From: an uncultured Aquimarina sp.
Lineage (GTDB): Bacteria; Bacteroidota; Bacteroidia; Flavobacteriales; Flavobacteriaceae
Reading direction: 5' to 3'
DNA length: 64,000 nucleotides
Assembly: GCA_947500845.1 (NCBI GenBank)
Contig: CANMTP010000002.1
Span: 248,001 to 312,000 of the forward strand
Shown here piece after piece: positions 1 through 8,916 of this stretch. A model generated the notes under the pieces. It was not told where the DNA came from, made no database searches, and worked only from the letters and a program-made list of their open reading frames with translations. The first letter of the stretch is position 1; every line of letters starts with the position of its first letter. Both the position numbers and the translations under genes were made by a program.

Positions 1-369
1 TTTTGTTTCTCCTTGTTCTGAGCTACTTTTCCATTTCGCAATTCCATTCTTTATTTTGAAAACTTCATTTACTGTATCTTTTAAGTAACTATGGCCTGAG
101 ATTTTCTGACTTACGATAACACCATTATCATTCAGGCTTATTTTTTCATTCAGTTTTGGTCCTCTTCCTCTATCATTAAACTCATATGTATAATAATAGT
201 TTCCATCGTCGCCCATTGTGCTTTTTTGATATCCAGCAAGCTTTCCCCCCATATAAATATTATATTCTAAATCATCATACGAAAGATCGAATGGCTCTTT
301 AGTTTCTTTTTGACAAGAAAATATAGTTACTATACTACTAACAAGTACAAATATTAGTGATTTCTTCAT
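1..369 (-). CDS. Lipoprotein, N-terminal part (3' end beyond window); possible amidohydrolase-family N-terminal domain
   Basis: An open frame of 123 codons runs from an ATG at 369 leftward to the window edge without a stop. The protein begins with a short hydrophobic signal peptide ending in a lipobox-like IFSC (Cys at residue 19), so it should be an exported lipoprotein. The following residues include NDRGRGP, SGHSYLKDTVNE and a W-K-S-S-S-E segment. From memory these resemble the beta-rich N-terminal extension of secreted imidazolonepropionase-like amidohydrolases, but the metal-binding domain would lie outside the window. It reads the same way as ruvB and starts 33 bases after the ruvB stop. 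The product name is an inference; the lipoprotein signal is seen directly. Confidence 0.6.
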   Translation of the reverse strand, partial: MKKSLIFVLVSSIVTIFSCQKETKEPFDLSYDDLEYNIYMGGKLAGYQKSTMGDDGNYYYTYEFNDRGRGPKLNEKISLNDNGVIVSQKISGHSYLKDTVNEVFKIKNGIAKWKSSSEQGETK

Positions 370-401
370 GATTTTTGATGATTTTATATGGAACTTAGTT
401 T

Positions 402-1424
402 TTAAAACAATCCTCCCTGAATTCCTCCCTTTATTCTACCCAAGTGTTTGTAAGCCGCCTCTGTTACTTCTCTACCTCTAGGAGTGCGCATAATAAATCC
501 CTGCTGGATTAGGAATGGTTCATAAACCTCTTCAATAGTTTCTGCGCTTTCGCTAACCGCAGTCGCCAACGTCGTAATACCAACAGGCCCCCCTTTGAAT
601 TTATCTATTAAGGTAGTCAGAATTTTATTATCCATTTCATCGAGACCATGTGCATCTACATTGAGTGCTTTTAACGCAAATTTTGAGATTTCGATATCTA
701 TCTTACCGTTTCCTTTGATTTGAGCAAAATCGCGTACCCTTCGCAATAAAGCATTTGCAATACGTGGCGTACCCCTGCTCCTACCAGCTATTTCAATTGC
801 CGCTTCCATAGAAATTGGCACTTTTAGTATATAAGCGCTTCTTTGTACTATAGTAGATAATAATTCTGTAGTGTAGTATTGTAGTCGAGATTGAATACCG
901 AAACGTGCTCTCATTGGTGCAGTAAGCAGTCCGGAACGTGTAGTTGCACCTATCAATGTAAATGGACTAAGATTGATTTGTACCGTTCGCGCATTAGGCC
1001 CACTTTCGATCATAATATCAATCTTATAATCCTCCATGGCTGAATACAAGTATTCTTCGACTATAGGACTCAACCTATGAATCTCATCAATAAACAGAAC
1101 ATCTCTATCATCAAGATTAGTTAATAACCCCGCCAAATCACCAGGTTTATCTAACACAGGACCAGAGGTGACTTTAATCCCAACTCCTAACTCATTTGCG
1201 AGTATGTGTGCTAGTGTAGTTTTACCCAGTCCTGGAGGACCATGAAATAATGTATGGTCCAGAGCATCATCACGTAAGTTAGCTGCCTGAACAAAAATCT
1301 TTAAGTTTTCTAATACTTGATCCTGCCCGGCAAAATCCTCAAAATTGAGAGGTCTTAAAGCTCTTTCAACATCAAGATCTTCGTTCGAAAAATTTTCGTT
1401 TGTTGGATTGAGATTTTCGTTCAT
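402..1424 (-). CDS. ruvB: Holliday junction branch migration DNA helicase RuvB
   Basis: RuvB is the hexameric AAA+ motor that drives branch migration of Holliday junctions with RuvA in recombinational repair. From the start chosen here (340 aa, the usual family length) the Walker A motif GPPGLGKTT lies at about residues 62-69 and Walker B DEIH at 113-116. The arginine-finger and sensor regions ([20 protein letters not shown]) follow, and a winged-helix C-terminus ends in [10 protein letters not shown]. An in-frame ATG eight codons upstream (1448) would add a non-conserved MLFNDGVY leader, so I prefer 1424. The gene lies downstream of the cox operon terminator and is probably transcribed separately. 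No ruvA or ruvC is adjacent. Confidence 0.97.
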   Translation of the reverse strand: MNENLNPTNENFSNEDLDVERALRPLNFEDFAGQDQVLENLKIFVQAANLRDDALDHTLFHGPPGLGKTTLAHILANELGVGIKVTSGPVLDKPGDLAGLLTNLDDRDVLFIDEIHRLSPIVEEYLYSAMEDYKIDIMIESGPNARTVQINLSPFTLIGATTRSGLLTAPMRARFGIQSRLQYYTTELLSTIVQRSAYILKVPISMEAAIEIAGRSRGTPRIANALLRRVRDFAQIKGNGKIDIEISKFALKALNVDAHGLDEMDNKILTTLIDKFKGGPVGITTLATAVSESAETIEEVYEPFLIQQGFIMRTPRGREVTEAAYKHLGRIKGGIQGGLF

Positions 1425-1503
1425 GTATACACCATCATTAAAAAGCACATCTGTTTGATCTCAATGAATCAAATCACATGTGTAAACAAATATACTAGAA
1501 AAA

Positions 1504-1538
1504 GAAAAAGCCTTTTCATAAAAATGAAAAGGCTTTTC
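1504..1538 (-). terminator. Rho-independent terminator of the act-cox operon
   Basis: Perfect 14-bp inverted repeat (1506-1519 pairs with 1524-1537) with a 4-base AAAA loop. Read leftward it is followed by a run of T (from 1509 down to 1499), so it should end transcripts coming from coxA before ruvB. Confidence 0.9.
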
Positions 1539-1556
1539 AATATTTTTAAACATCTC

Positions 1557-3374
1557 TTAATGATGTAATTCTTCTTCTCCTTCTTGCAATGGCGTGATTT
1601 GTGAAACAAAATCTTGCCCTTCGATTACATATTCGCCATTTTCTTTAGTTTTACTATAATCGTATGGCCATCTATATACATGAGGTATAGCGCCAGGCCA
1701 GTTACCATGAATATGCTCTACCGGAGTAGTCCATTCAAGAGTGTTGGATTTCCAAGGGTTTTGAACGGCTTTTTTACCATAAAACATAGAAACTATAAAA
1801 TTGTATAAGAATACCAATTGTGCCGCTGCGGTAATTAATGCAAAGACTGTTATTAGTACATTTGTATCAGACAGGTCATCAAAATAAGGAAATGCCGAGT
1901 TGGTATAATAACGACGAGGCAGTCCTACCATGCCTATAAAGTGCATCGGGAAAAATACTCCATAAGCTCCTATAGCAGTCACCCAGAAATGTACGTATCC
2001 AAGATTCTTATTCATCATCTTACCAAACATTTTAGGGAACCAGTGATACACTCCTGCAAATAATCCATATAAGGCAGAAATACCCATTACCAAGTGGAAG
2101 TGTGCTACTACAAAGTAGGTATCATGAACGTTGATATCTAATGTACTGTCACCAAGAATAATTCCGGTGAGACCTCCTGTGATAAAGGTTGATACTAATC
2201 CAATCGAAAATAACATTGCAGGATTGAGCTGCAAATTACCTTTCCATAATGTTGTAATATAATTGAATGCTTTTACTGCGGAAGGAATAGCGATCAATAG
2301 CGTAGTAAAAGTGAATACAGATCCCAAGAATGGATTCATTCCTGAAATAAACATGTGATGCCCCCAAACAATGGTTGAAAGAAATGCAATAGCCAGAATT
2401 GAAGCCACCATGGCTCTATATCCGAATATAGGTTTACGGGCGTTGGTTGCAATTATTTCTGAAGTTATCCCTAAGGCCGGTAATAACACGATATACACCT
2501 CGGGATGTCCTAAAAACCAAAATAAGTGTTCAAAAAGAACTGGCGAACCACCCTGATTATGTAAAACTTCACCCTGAATATAGATATCACTTAGATAAAA
2601 TGAAGTACCAAAACTTCTATCCATGATCAACAATAACGCTGCAGATAATAGTACAGGGAAAGATACAATACCAATTATCGCAGTTACAAAAAATGCCCAA
2701 ATAGTTAATGGCATTCTTGTCATAGACATTCCTTTAGTGCGCAGGTTAATTACTGTAACGACATAGTTTAATGAACCCAAAAGTGATGAAGCAATGAATA
2801 TTGCCATAGATACTAACCATAAAGTCATACCCATTCCAGAACCACCTATTGCCTGTGGTAAAGCGCTTAAAGGAGGATATATTGTCCATCCCGCAGACGC
2901 TGGACCTGCTTCTGCAAATAAGGACAATACCATGATTACACTACTTATAAAAAATAACCAGTATGATATCATATTTAAAAATCCAGATGCCATGTCGCGT
3001 GCACCTATCTGCAATGGAATAAGAAGGTTACTAAATGTACCACTCAAACCAGCAGTAAGTACAAAAAAGACCATAATGGTACCATGAATGGTTACTAGAG
3101 CCAGATAAATACTAGGATCCATTACACCATCGGTGCCAAATTTTCCTAAGAATATTTCATAAATAGTAAACTTATGGTCTGGCCATGCTAATTGCATTCT
3201 AAAAAGTAATGACATGGCGATACCAATTATACCCATAATCAAACCAGTAATCAAATACTGTTTAGAGATCATTTTATGATCCTGACTAAAGATATATTTG
3301 GTAATAAATGTCTCCTTATGATGATGTCCATGGTCATCATGCGCATGATCATCTGCGTGTGCTATTGCTGACAT
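1557..3374 (-). CDS. coxA: Cytochrome c oxidase subunit I (heme-copper oxidase catalytic subunit)
   Basis: This is the catalytic subunit that reduces O2 to water at the heme a3-CuB site and pumps protons. The 605-aa protein has about 12 membrane segments. The expected ligands are visible: His97 and His427 for the low-spin heme, His425 for heme a3, and His290, His339 and His340 for CuB. Tyr294 in GHPEVY is the His-Tyr cross-link partner, and this with the preceding GHPE marks an A-type enzyme. The N-terminus is His/Asp-rich (residues 5-19), which may bind metal. It is the last gene of the leftward act-cox operon, 48 bases after coxB, and is followed by a strong terminator. Subunits III and IV are not encoded here. 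Confidence 0.97.
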   Translation of the reverse strand: MSAIAHADDHAHDDHGHHHKETFITKYIFSQDHKMISKQYLITGLIMGIIGIAMSLLFRMQLAWPDHKFTIYEIFLGKFGTDGVMDPSIYLALVTIHGTIMVFFVLTAGLSGTFSNLLIPLQIGARDMASGFLNMISYWLFFISSVIMVLSLFAEAGPASAGWTIYPPLSALPQAIGGSGMGMTLWLVSMAIFIASSLLGSLNYVVTVINLRTKGMSMTRMPLTIWAFFVTAIIGIVSFPVLLSAALLLIMDRSFGTSFYLSDIYIQGEVLHNQGGSPVLFEHLFWFLGHPEVYIVLLPALGITSEIIATNARKPIFGYRAMVASILAIAFLSTIVWGHHMFISGMNPFLGSVFTFTTLLIAIPSAVKAFNYITTLWKGNLQLNPAMLFSIGLVSTFITGGLTGIILGDSTLDINVHDTYFVVAHFHLVMGISALYGLFAGVYHWFPKMFGKMMNKNLGYVHFWVTAIGAYGVFFPMHFIGMVGLPRRYYTNSAFPYFDDLSDTNVLITVFALITAAAQLVFLYNFIVSMFYGKKAVQNPWKSNTLEWTTPVEHIHGNWPGAIPHVYRWPYDYSKTKENGEYVIEGQDFVSQITPLQEGEEELHH

Positions 3375-3422
3375 ATCGCTATTTTTTTAATAAAATATTA
3401 ATCTTTCTTTTTCTTTTTCTTC

Positions 3423-4499
3423 TTAATTACTTGCTTGAGCTGATAATTGCTCTCCAAAAGTCTGTTGTGTTTTTAACCATTCCTGATAATCCTCTTCAGA
3501 CTCTACGACAATCTTCATCTGCATATTGTAATGGGAAGCTCCACAAATCTTGTTACACAGTAAATAATAATCAAACTCATAGGTTTCTAAAGCCTCATCT
3601 CCTGCTGCCACCAGTTTCTTGCTTTTTTCTCTTCTAATCTTATTGATCGTGGCAACCTTCTCTACCATAAACTCACTATTTCTCATTTCTTCAGTAGTTT
3701 TGGTAGGAGTATATGAAAATTCTGTAATCATTCCAGGAACTACATTCATTTGAGCTCTAAAGAATGGCATATACGCTGAGTGTAATACATCCTGAGATCT
3801 CATTTTGAAAATCACTTTTCTATTCACCGGCAAATGTAACTCATTAGTAACTTTATCATCTTTTCCGTAGTTATCTGAAGCATCTATACCCAATGTATTG
3901 ATACCTTCTATAAAACGAACGTTTGCTTTTCCTAAAACGTTATCTTCTCCTGAATATCTTGCTCTCCAATCAAATTGGTACGCATATAATTCTACAATTA
4001 GAGGATCACCTTCTTCTTCATCAATATTCATGATATCGGTCCAAGTAAACAATCCATAGATAATTAATCCTGCCAAAACAATTACTGGAATGATTGTCCA
4101 GATAAACTCTAACTTATCATTATCAGCAAAAAACAATGCCTTATTTTCTTTTTTACCTCTGTACTTATATGCGAAGTAGTGCAATAACCCTTGCGTAATA
4201 ATTTGTACAAACATGATAAGCACCATGGAGATAAACATCAATAAATCGTAATCTACACCGTGCTCGGATGCCGATTCTGGAAGGAAAAAACTACGATATT
4301 GAACGAAACAATATATAGTCAATAAGTAAATAAATATCACAAAGCCAAGCATTAGCTTACCATGCATATTATTATCCTTATCGTTTGCTACTTGAGAATC
4401 ATCAGCATTTTTTAACTGTGACAGTTTCAAAATCTTTGACATTTGCCACAAGGTGATTCCAAAGAGTGCTATAATTACTATGGTTAAGAATACAGTCAT
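3423..4499 (-). CDS. coxB: Cytochrome c oxidase subunit II, CuA-binding
   Basis: Subunit II accepts electrons from cytochrome c through the binuclear CuA centre. In this 358-aa protein the CuA ligands are Cys315, Cys319, His323 and Met326 in CNKICGASHYNM, with an upstream His in VLHSAYMPFF. The cupredoxin domain occupies the C-terminal half. The N-terminus shows four hydrophobic segments (about residues 1-24, 48-70, 84-110 and 130-152) instead of the classical two. No signal peptidase II motif and no fused cytochrome c domain are seen, so the electron donor is presumably ActA or ActE of the same operon. It is 35 bases after actF. Confidence 0.96.
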   Translation of the reverse strand: MTVFLTIVIIALFGITLWQMSKILKLSQLKNADDSQVANDKDNNMHGKLMLGFVIFIYLLTIYCFVQYRSFFLPESASEHGVDYDLLMFISMVLIMFVQIITQGLLHYFAYKYRGKKENKALFFADNDKLEFIWTIIPVIVLAGLIIYGLFTWTDIMNIDEEEGDPLIVELYAYQFDWRARYSGEDNVLGKANVRFIEGINTLGIDASDNYGKDDKVTNELHLPVNRKVIFKMRSQDVLHSAYMPFFRAQMNVVPGMITEFSYTPTKTTEEMRNSEFMVEKVATINKIRREKSKKLVAAGDEALETYEFDYYLLCNKICGASHYNMQMKIVVESEEDYQEWLKTQQTFGEQLSAQASN

Positions 4500-4534
4500 T
4501 TTTATCTATCTTCTTTTTTTACAATTCAAACTTT

Positions 4535-5875
4535 TTAATAATGGAAGTGCTTACTTTCCTCTAAATACGGATTTCCTTTTGCCAATAACGGAGCTTTGGT
4601 AAGTGCTCTAAACACCACAAACAAGAACAATCCTAAAAACAATAACACTGCACTTATTTCACTAATACCAATAAACCATGATTCACCAACAGTAGCAGGC
4701 ATTACCATGTTAAAAACATCTATATAGTGACCGCAAAGAATAACTATTCCGGCCATAACTACAAACCAATTTACTCGTTTGAAATCACTGTTCATTAATA
4801 CTAATAATGGAAATATAAAATTCATAACCAGCATCCCAAAAAATGGCAACTTATAATCTTCTATACGAGTAATAAAATAGGTTACCTCTTCAGGGATATT
4901 AGAATACCATATTAGCATAAACTGCGAAAACCAAAGATATGTCCAGAAAATACTAATACCAAACATAAACTTTGCTAAATCATGTATATGACTGTCATTT
5001 ACAAATTCTAAATATCCTTTTGATTTAAGGTAGATTGTTATTAATGCAATTGTAGTTATACCAGAAACGAACAAGCTTGCAAACACATACCATCCAAATA
5101 ATGTACTAAACCAGTGAGGATCAAAACTCATAATCCAGTCCCATGACATCATAGATTCTGTATAAATAAAGAATACTAAAAATCCGGCTGATATTTTAAA
5201 GCTCTTCTTATACCATTTATTGCCTTCTGGTTCTTCATCTTGTTTTCTAGAATATTTTACTGCAAAATGTCGATATAACAACCAACCGCTTAGAAAAATT
5301 GCAGCTCGAATTATAAATCCGGTACCATTTAACCAACTCGACTTACCCTGAATTAACTTATCGTGAGCTACAATTTCAGGATCTGCCCAGATAAATAGAT
5401 GATTTACATGAAATCCAGATAATGCTAATATTACAAAAAGGATAATTCCCCCAGGTACTAAATACGCAGTTATGGCTTCCATAACCCTAAATAATACAGG
5501 TGACCATCCTGCTTGTGCTGCAAACTGTATAGCATAAAACGCTAACACCCCTAATGCAATCATAAAAAAGAAAAATGCTGCCACATATAAGGAAGCCCAA
5601 GGTTTATTTTGCAATTGATGTAAAATATGTTCGTAGTGTGCATCTCCACTATGAGAATCTTTATCCAAATCGTGTTCTGCATGCACTGTATTACCACTAT
5701 AAGTTTCAGGTTCAGACTCACCATGGCCTCCCCCATGAGCATCGTGCGCTGCCATCCTTTCTTTTACTTCTTCTATAGACCCTGGCCTATCTATAAATCC
5801 TATGATAAGACCCACAAGACCTACAACCATAAGAATGATAGAAAATAATCTTAATCTATTTGATAGCGTATACAT
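4535..5875 (-). CDS. actF: Alternative complex III subunit ActF (quinol:cytochrome c oxidoreductase membrane subunit)
   Basis: ActF is one of two homologous ten-helix-class membrane subunits of alternative complex III, which oxidises quinol and passes electrons to cytochrome c or directly to the oxidase. The 446-aa protein starts with one membrane segment, followed by a His/Asp/Glu-rich soluble stretch (about residues 43-85), then about nine further hydrophobic helices. The gene order ActE-ActF-CoxB and the overall length match the family. It lies 45 bases after actE and 35 bases before coxB in the same operon. Assignment rests on operon position and helix pattern. Confidence 0.9.
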   Translation of the reverse strand: MYTLSNRLRLFSIILMVVGLVGLIIGFIDRPGSIEEVKERMAAHDAHGGGHGESEPETYSGNTVHAEHDLDKDSHSGDAHYEHILHQLQNKPWASLYVAAFFFFMIALGVLAFYAIQFAAQAGWSPVLFRVMEAITAYLVPGGIILFVILALSGFHVNHLFIWADPEIVAHDKLIQGKSSWLNGTGFIIRAAIFLSGWLLYRHFAVKYSRKQDEEPEGNKWYKKSFKISAGFLVFFIYTESMMSWDWIMSFDPHWFSTLFGWYVFASLFVSGITTIALITIYLKSKGYLEFVNDSHIHDLAKFMFGISIFWTYLWFSQFMLIWYSNIPEEVTYFITRIEDYKLPFFGMLVMNFIFPLLVLMNSDFKRVNWFVVMAGIVILCGHYIDVFNMVMPATVGESWFIGISEISAVLLFLGLFLFVVFRALTKAPLLAKGNPYLEESKHFHY

Positions 5876-5920
5876 ATCTTTATAATATCGTTATTCTTAA
5901 CTTTTTAAACTATGCACTTC

Positions 5921-6592
5921 TTATTGTGCGTTATTCTGAGCTTCTGTTTCTTGGTATTCTTCTTCCTCTGGTCTTTTATTAACTGCAGGAATCAAACTAG
6001 ACGGAGCATCACTTTCTGAATCAATTCTTGGAGTTGTTCCTTCAAGATCTGCCTTCAATTTTTGAACATACTGAACAATTTGCCAACGTTCATGTTCGCT
6101 GGTTTGAGAAGCATAAGATCCCATTGAATTTATCCCGTAATACATTACATGGTATATACTACCTTCGGTAATTGCCCTACCGGCATCATCATAGCTTGGT
6201 ACACCAAGAATTTTTTCTCTTTCTACCAAATATCCTTTTCCTTTACCTTTTGAACCATGACAAATTGCGCAGTATATATCGTACAAGGCCTTACCTGCTT
6301 CTTCATTTTCTTTGGTATATTTGATAGGATTTTTCAACGAGTCCTTAGCAAGTTTATACCCTTCATTAGAATTCTCATAGTCGTATGGCATCCATCCTCT
6401 TGGGATTGACCCTTCTACAGGCAATTTAGCTTCCTGTTCATTTTCAAACACTTGGTACTCTCCATAAGTTTCATAACCAATTGATTCATACATATTAGGC
6501 ATATACTGATAATTTGGCCTTCTTTCTTCTTTACAAGAAAAAGCTATCAACATCAAAACTGCCACTGTTACTATATTTATAGTTTTTTTCAT
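5921..6592 (-). CDS. actE: Alternative complex III monoheme cytochrome c subunit ActE
   Basis: ActE is a periplasmic lipid-anchored c-type cytochrome of alternative complex III. The 223-aa protein has a lipoprotein signal ending in LIAFSC (Cys20) and one heme-binding motif CAICH (Cys108, Cys111, His112). Met157 in INSMGSY is the probable axial ligand. The C-terminus is acidic and Gln-rich and probably disordered. The gene is five bases after actD, so translation is likely coupled. Confidence 0.93.
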   Translation of the reverse strand: MKKTINIVTVAVLMLIAFSCKEERRPNYQYMPNMYESIGYETYGEYQVFENEQEAKLPVEGSIPRGWMPYDYENSNEGYKLAKDSLKNPIKYTKENEEAGKALYDIYCAICHGSKGKGKGYLVEREKILGVPSYDDAGRAITEGSIYHVMYYGINSMGSYASQTSEHERWQIVQYVQKLKADLEGTTPRIDSESDAPSSLIPAVNKRPEEEEYQETEAQNNAQ

Positions 6593-6597
6593 TATTA

Positions 6598-7137
6598 CTA
6601 ATGGTTATCTTCTTGCTTATCTATTACTTTAATCTCTACCGCTCCTGTATTACCCAAGAAACTTGTAAGCTTCTCTACATCATGATTCCCTGCATCAACT
6701 TCCATCAAAAAATGATCATCTGTAGTTCTAACATCTGGATTTTCAGCTTTTTTAAACGGCCATAATCTACTTCTCATATAAAAAGTAATTACCATTAGGT
6801 GTGCCGCAAAAAATACAGTCAACTCAAACATAATCGGAACGAAAGCTGGCATATTTTCTATGTAGCTAAAACTTGGCTTTCCTCCTATATCCTGGGGCCA
6901 ATCTTCGATCATGATATAATTCATCATCAAAATTGCAACAGTTAGTCCTACACATCCATACATAAAAGATGTAATCGCTAAACGAGTATGAGGAATCCCC
7001 ATAGCTTTATCCAAACCATGGACAGGAAAAGGACAAAACACCTCTTCGATATGATAATGCTCTGAACGAACTTTTTTTACTGCGTCCATCAGGACATCAT
7101 CATCTGTATATAATGCATGTATAACTTTTGATGCCAT
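6598..7137 (-). CDS. actD: Alternative complex III subunit ActD (DUF3341)
   Basis: ActD is a small membrane subunit of alternative complex III. Its DUF3341 signature is visible as the two-helix hairpin near residues 60-125 with charged ends, preceded by an EVFCPFPVHGLDKAMG segment. I place the start at ATG 7137 (179 aa), four bases after the actC stop. A longer frame starting at 7185 would overlap the actC coding end and carries a non-conserved 16-residue leader. Spacing to actE is five bases. Confidence 0.92.
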   Translation of the reverse strand: MASKVIHALYTDDDVLMDAVKKVRSEHYHIEEVFCPFPVHGLDKAMGIPHTRLAITSFMYGCVGLTVAILMMNYIMIEDWPQDIGGKPSFSYIENMPAFVPIMFELTVFFAAHLMVITFYMRSRLWPFKKAENPDVRTTDDHFLMEVDAGNHDVEKLTSFLGNTGAVEIKVIDKQEDNH

Positions 7138-7141
7138 ACTT

Positions 7142-8878
7142 CTAGTTATTTTTAAGTTTTTCGGCCTGACCAGCCCAGTCATCACGTTGCGCTCTTCCTG
7201 GGAAAGACCCTGTTATATTATCTAACAAATCGTATTCTTTTTCGGTCATTTTACTAACCTGATCAAAAGTAAATATTCCAATCTCATTCAGTTTCTTCTC
7301 CATTACCGGGCCTATGCCGTTCACTTTCTTAAGATCATCTGCAGTTTGAGTGGCAGGATCAAAGGTTCCAAGATTACCTAACAAATCATCAAGTTGCTCT
7401 TTGGTCGCTGTAATAACATCCTTGGTTTTAACTTCTTTCTCTATTGTATCTGAAGAAACTTTAACTCCAACCTTAGGAAGTTCATCTCTATGATCTATGC
7501 CCGCTTCTCTTAACTTCTTATATTTTTCTCCTGAAGATTTTAAAATTGTCTTAACCTCTGCTTGCGCAATCACAGGAAATGTACGAGCATACAACAAGAA
7601 CAACACAAAGAAGAAACCTATAGTCCCTATAAATATTCCGATATCTACAAAAGTCGGCGAAAACATGGTCCATGAAGATGGTAAATAATCTCTATGCAAA
7701 GAAGTCACTATGATTACAAAACGTTCAAACCACATCCCTATATTTACAACAATCGAAATAATGAAAGAGAACATAATACTTCTCCTTAATTTTGGAAACC
7801 ACATAAATTGAGGTGAGAACACGTTACAAGACATCATTGCCCAGTATGCCCACCAGTAAGGCCCCGTCGCTCTGTTTAAGAACGCATACTGCTCGTACTC
7901 TACTCCGGAGTACCAAGCTATAAAAAGCTCAGTAATGTAGGCGACTCCAACAATAGAACCTGTAATCATAATTACTATGTTCATTAATTCTATGTGTTGA
8001 ATAGTGATATAATTCTCAAGATTGGATACCTTTCTCATAATAATAAGAAGGGTGTTTACCATCGCAAATCCAGAAAAAATTGCCCCTGCAACAAAATACG
8101 GAGGAAATATCGTGGTATGCCACCCAGGAATTACAGACGTAGCAAAGTCAAACGATACAATGGTGTGTACAGAAAGTACAAGTGGTGTGGCCAAACCTGC
8201 CAATACCAAAGAAACTTCTTCAAAACGCTGCCAGTCTTTTGCTCTACCACTCCATCCAAAAGACAGAATACCATAAATTTTCTTATTAAAAGGTGTAATC
8301 GCACGATCCCTGATCATTGCAAAATCTGGCAATAAACCTGTCCACCAAAATACCAATGATACAGAAAGATATGTAGAGATCGCAAATACATCCCAAAGTA
8401 ATGGAGAATTAAAGTTAACCCATAAAGACCCAAACTGGTTAGGTATAGGAAGTACCCAATAAGCTAACCATGGTCGTCCCATATGAATAATCGGGAACAA
8501 TCCCGCCTGAATAACTGAAAAGATAGTCATTGCCTCAGCGGAACGGTTGATTGCCATTCTCCATTTTTGACGGAATAATAATAACACGGCAGAAATAAGA
8601 GTTCCAGCGTGACCAATACCCACCCACCATACAAAGTTGGTGATATCCCAGGCCCATCCTACTGTTTTGTTTAATCCCCAGGTTCCTATACCTGTAGAAA
8701 CTGTATATATAATACAACCTATCCCCCAGAGGAAAGCAATAAGTGCGATAGAAAATACAATCCACCAAGATTTATTTGCTTTACCTTCAACCGGTGCTGC
8801 AACATCGATTGTTACATCGTGATATGTTTTATCGCCGGTTACTAAAGGCTTTCTTATAGGTGCTTCGTAATGAGACAT
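7142..8878 (-). CDS. actC: Alternative complex III subunit ActC (NrfD family) with C-terminal helix-hairpin-helix-like extension
   Basis: ActC is the NrfD/PsrC-type polytopic subunit that holds the quinol site of alternative complex III. The 578-aa protein has about ten membrane helices in residues 40-455. It continues with a soluble tail whose last 65 residues (514-578) contain KKVNGIGPVMEKKLNEIGI, a helix-hairpin-helix pattern of the kind seen in DNA-binding or scaffold proteins. The NrfD part alone is about 460 residues in the family, so the tail is an addition. It is 38 bases after actB. The subunit assignment is firm; the role of the tail is unknown. Confidence 0.93.
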   Translation of the reverse strand: MSHYEAPIRKPLVTGDKTYHDVTIDVAAPVEGKANKSWWIVFSIALIAFLWGIGCIIYTVSTGIGTWGLNKTVGWAWDITNFVWWVGIGHAGTLISAVLLLFRQKWRMAINRSAEAMTIFSVIQAGLFPIIHMGRPWLAYWVLPIPNQFGSLWVNFNSPLLWDVFAISTYLSVSLVFWWTGLLPDFAMIRDRAITPFNKKIYGILSFGWSGRAKDWQRFEEVSLVLAGLATPLVLSVHTIVSFDFATSVIPGWHTTIFPPYFVAGAIFSGFAMVNTLLIIMRKVSNLENYITIQHIELMNIVIMITGSIVGVAYITELFIAWYSGVEYEQYAFLNRATGPYWWAYWAMMSCNVFSPQFMWFPKLRRSIMFSFIISIVVNIGMWFERFVIIVTSLHRDYLPSSWTMFSPTFVDIGIFIGTIGFFFVLFLLYARTFPVIAQAEVKTILKSSGEKYKKLREAGIDHRDELPKVGVKVSSDTIEKEVKTKDVITATKEQLDDLLGNLGTFDPATQTADDLKKVNGIGPVMEKKLNEIGIFTFDQVSKMTEKEYDLLDNITGSFPGRAQRDDWAGQAEKLKNN

Positions 8879-8916
8879 AATCCTTTATATATTGAATTGA
8901 TTCTTTATTTAGTTAA

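Noticed and set aside
2794..3087. Rightward 97-codon frame inside coxA
   Set aside because: It is antisense to a highly conserved oxidase gene and has no promoter or family resemblance; it is a shadow of the real frame.
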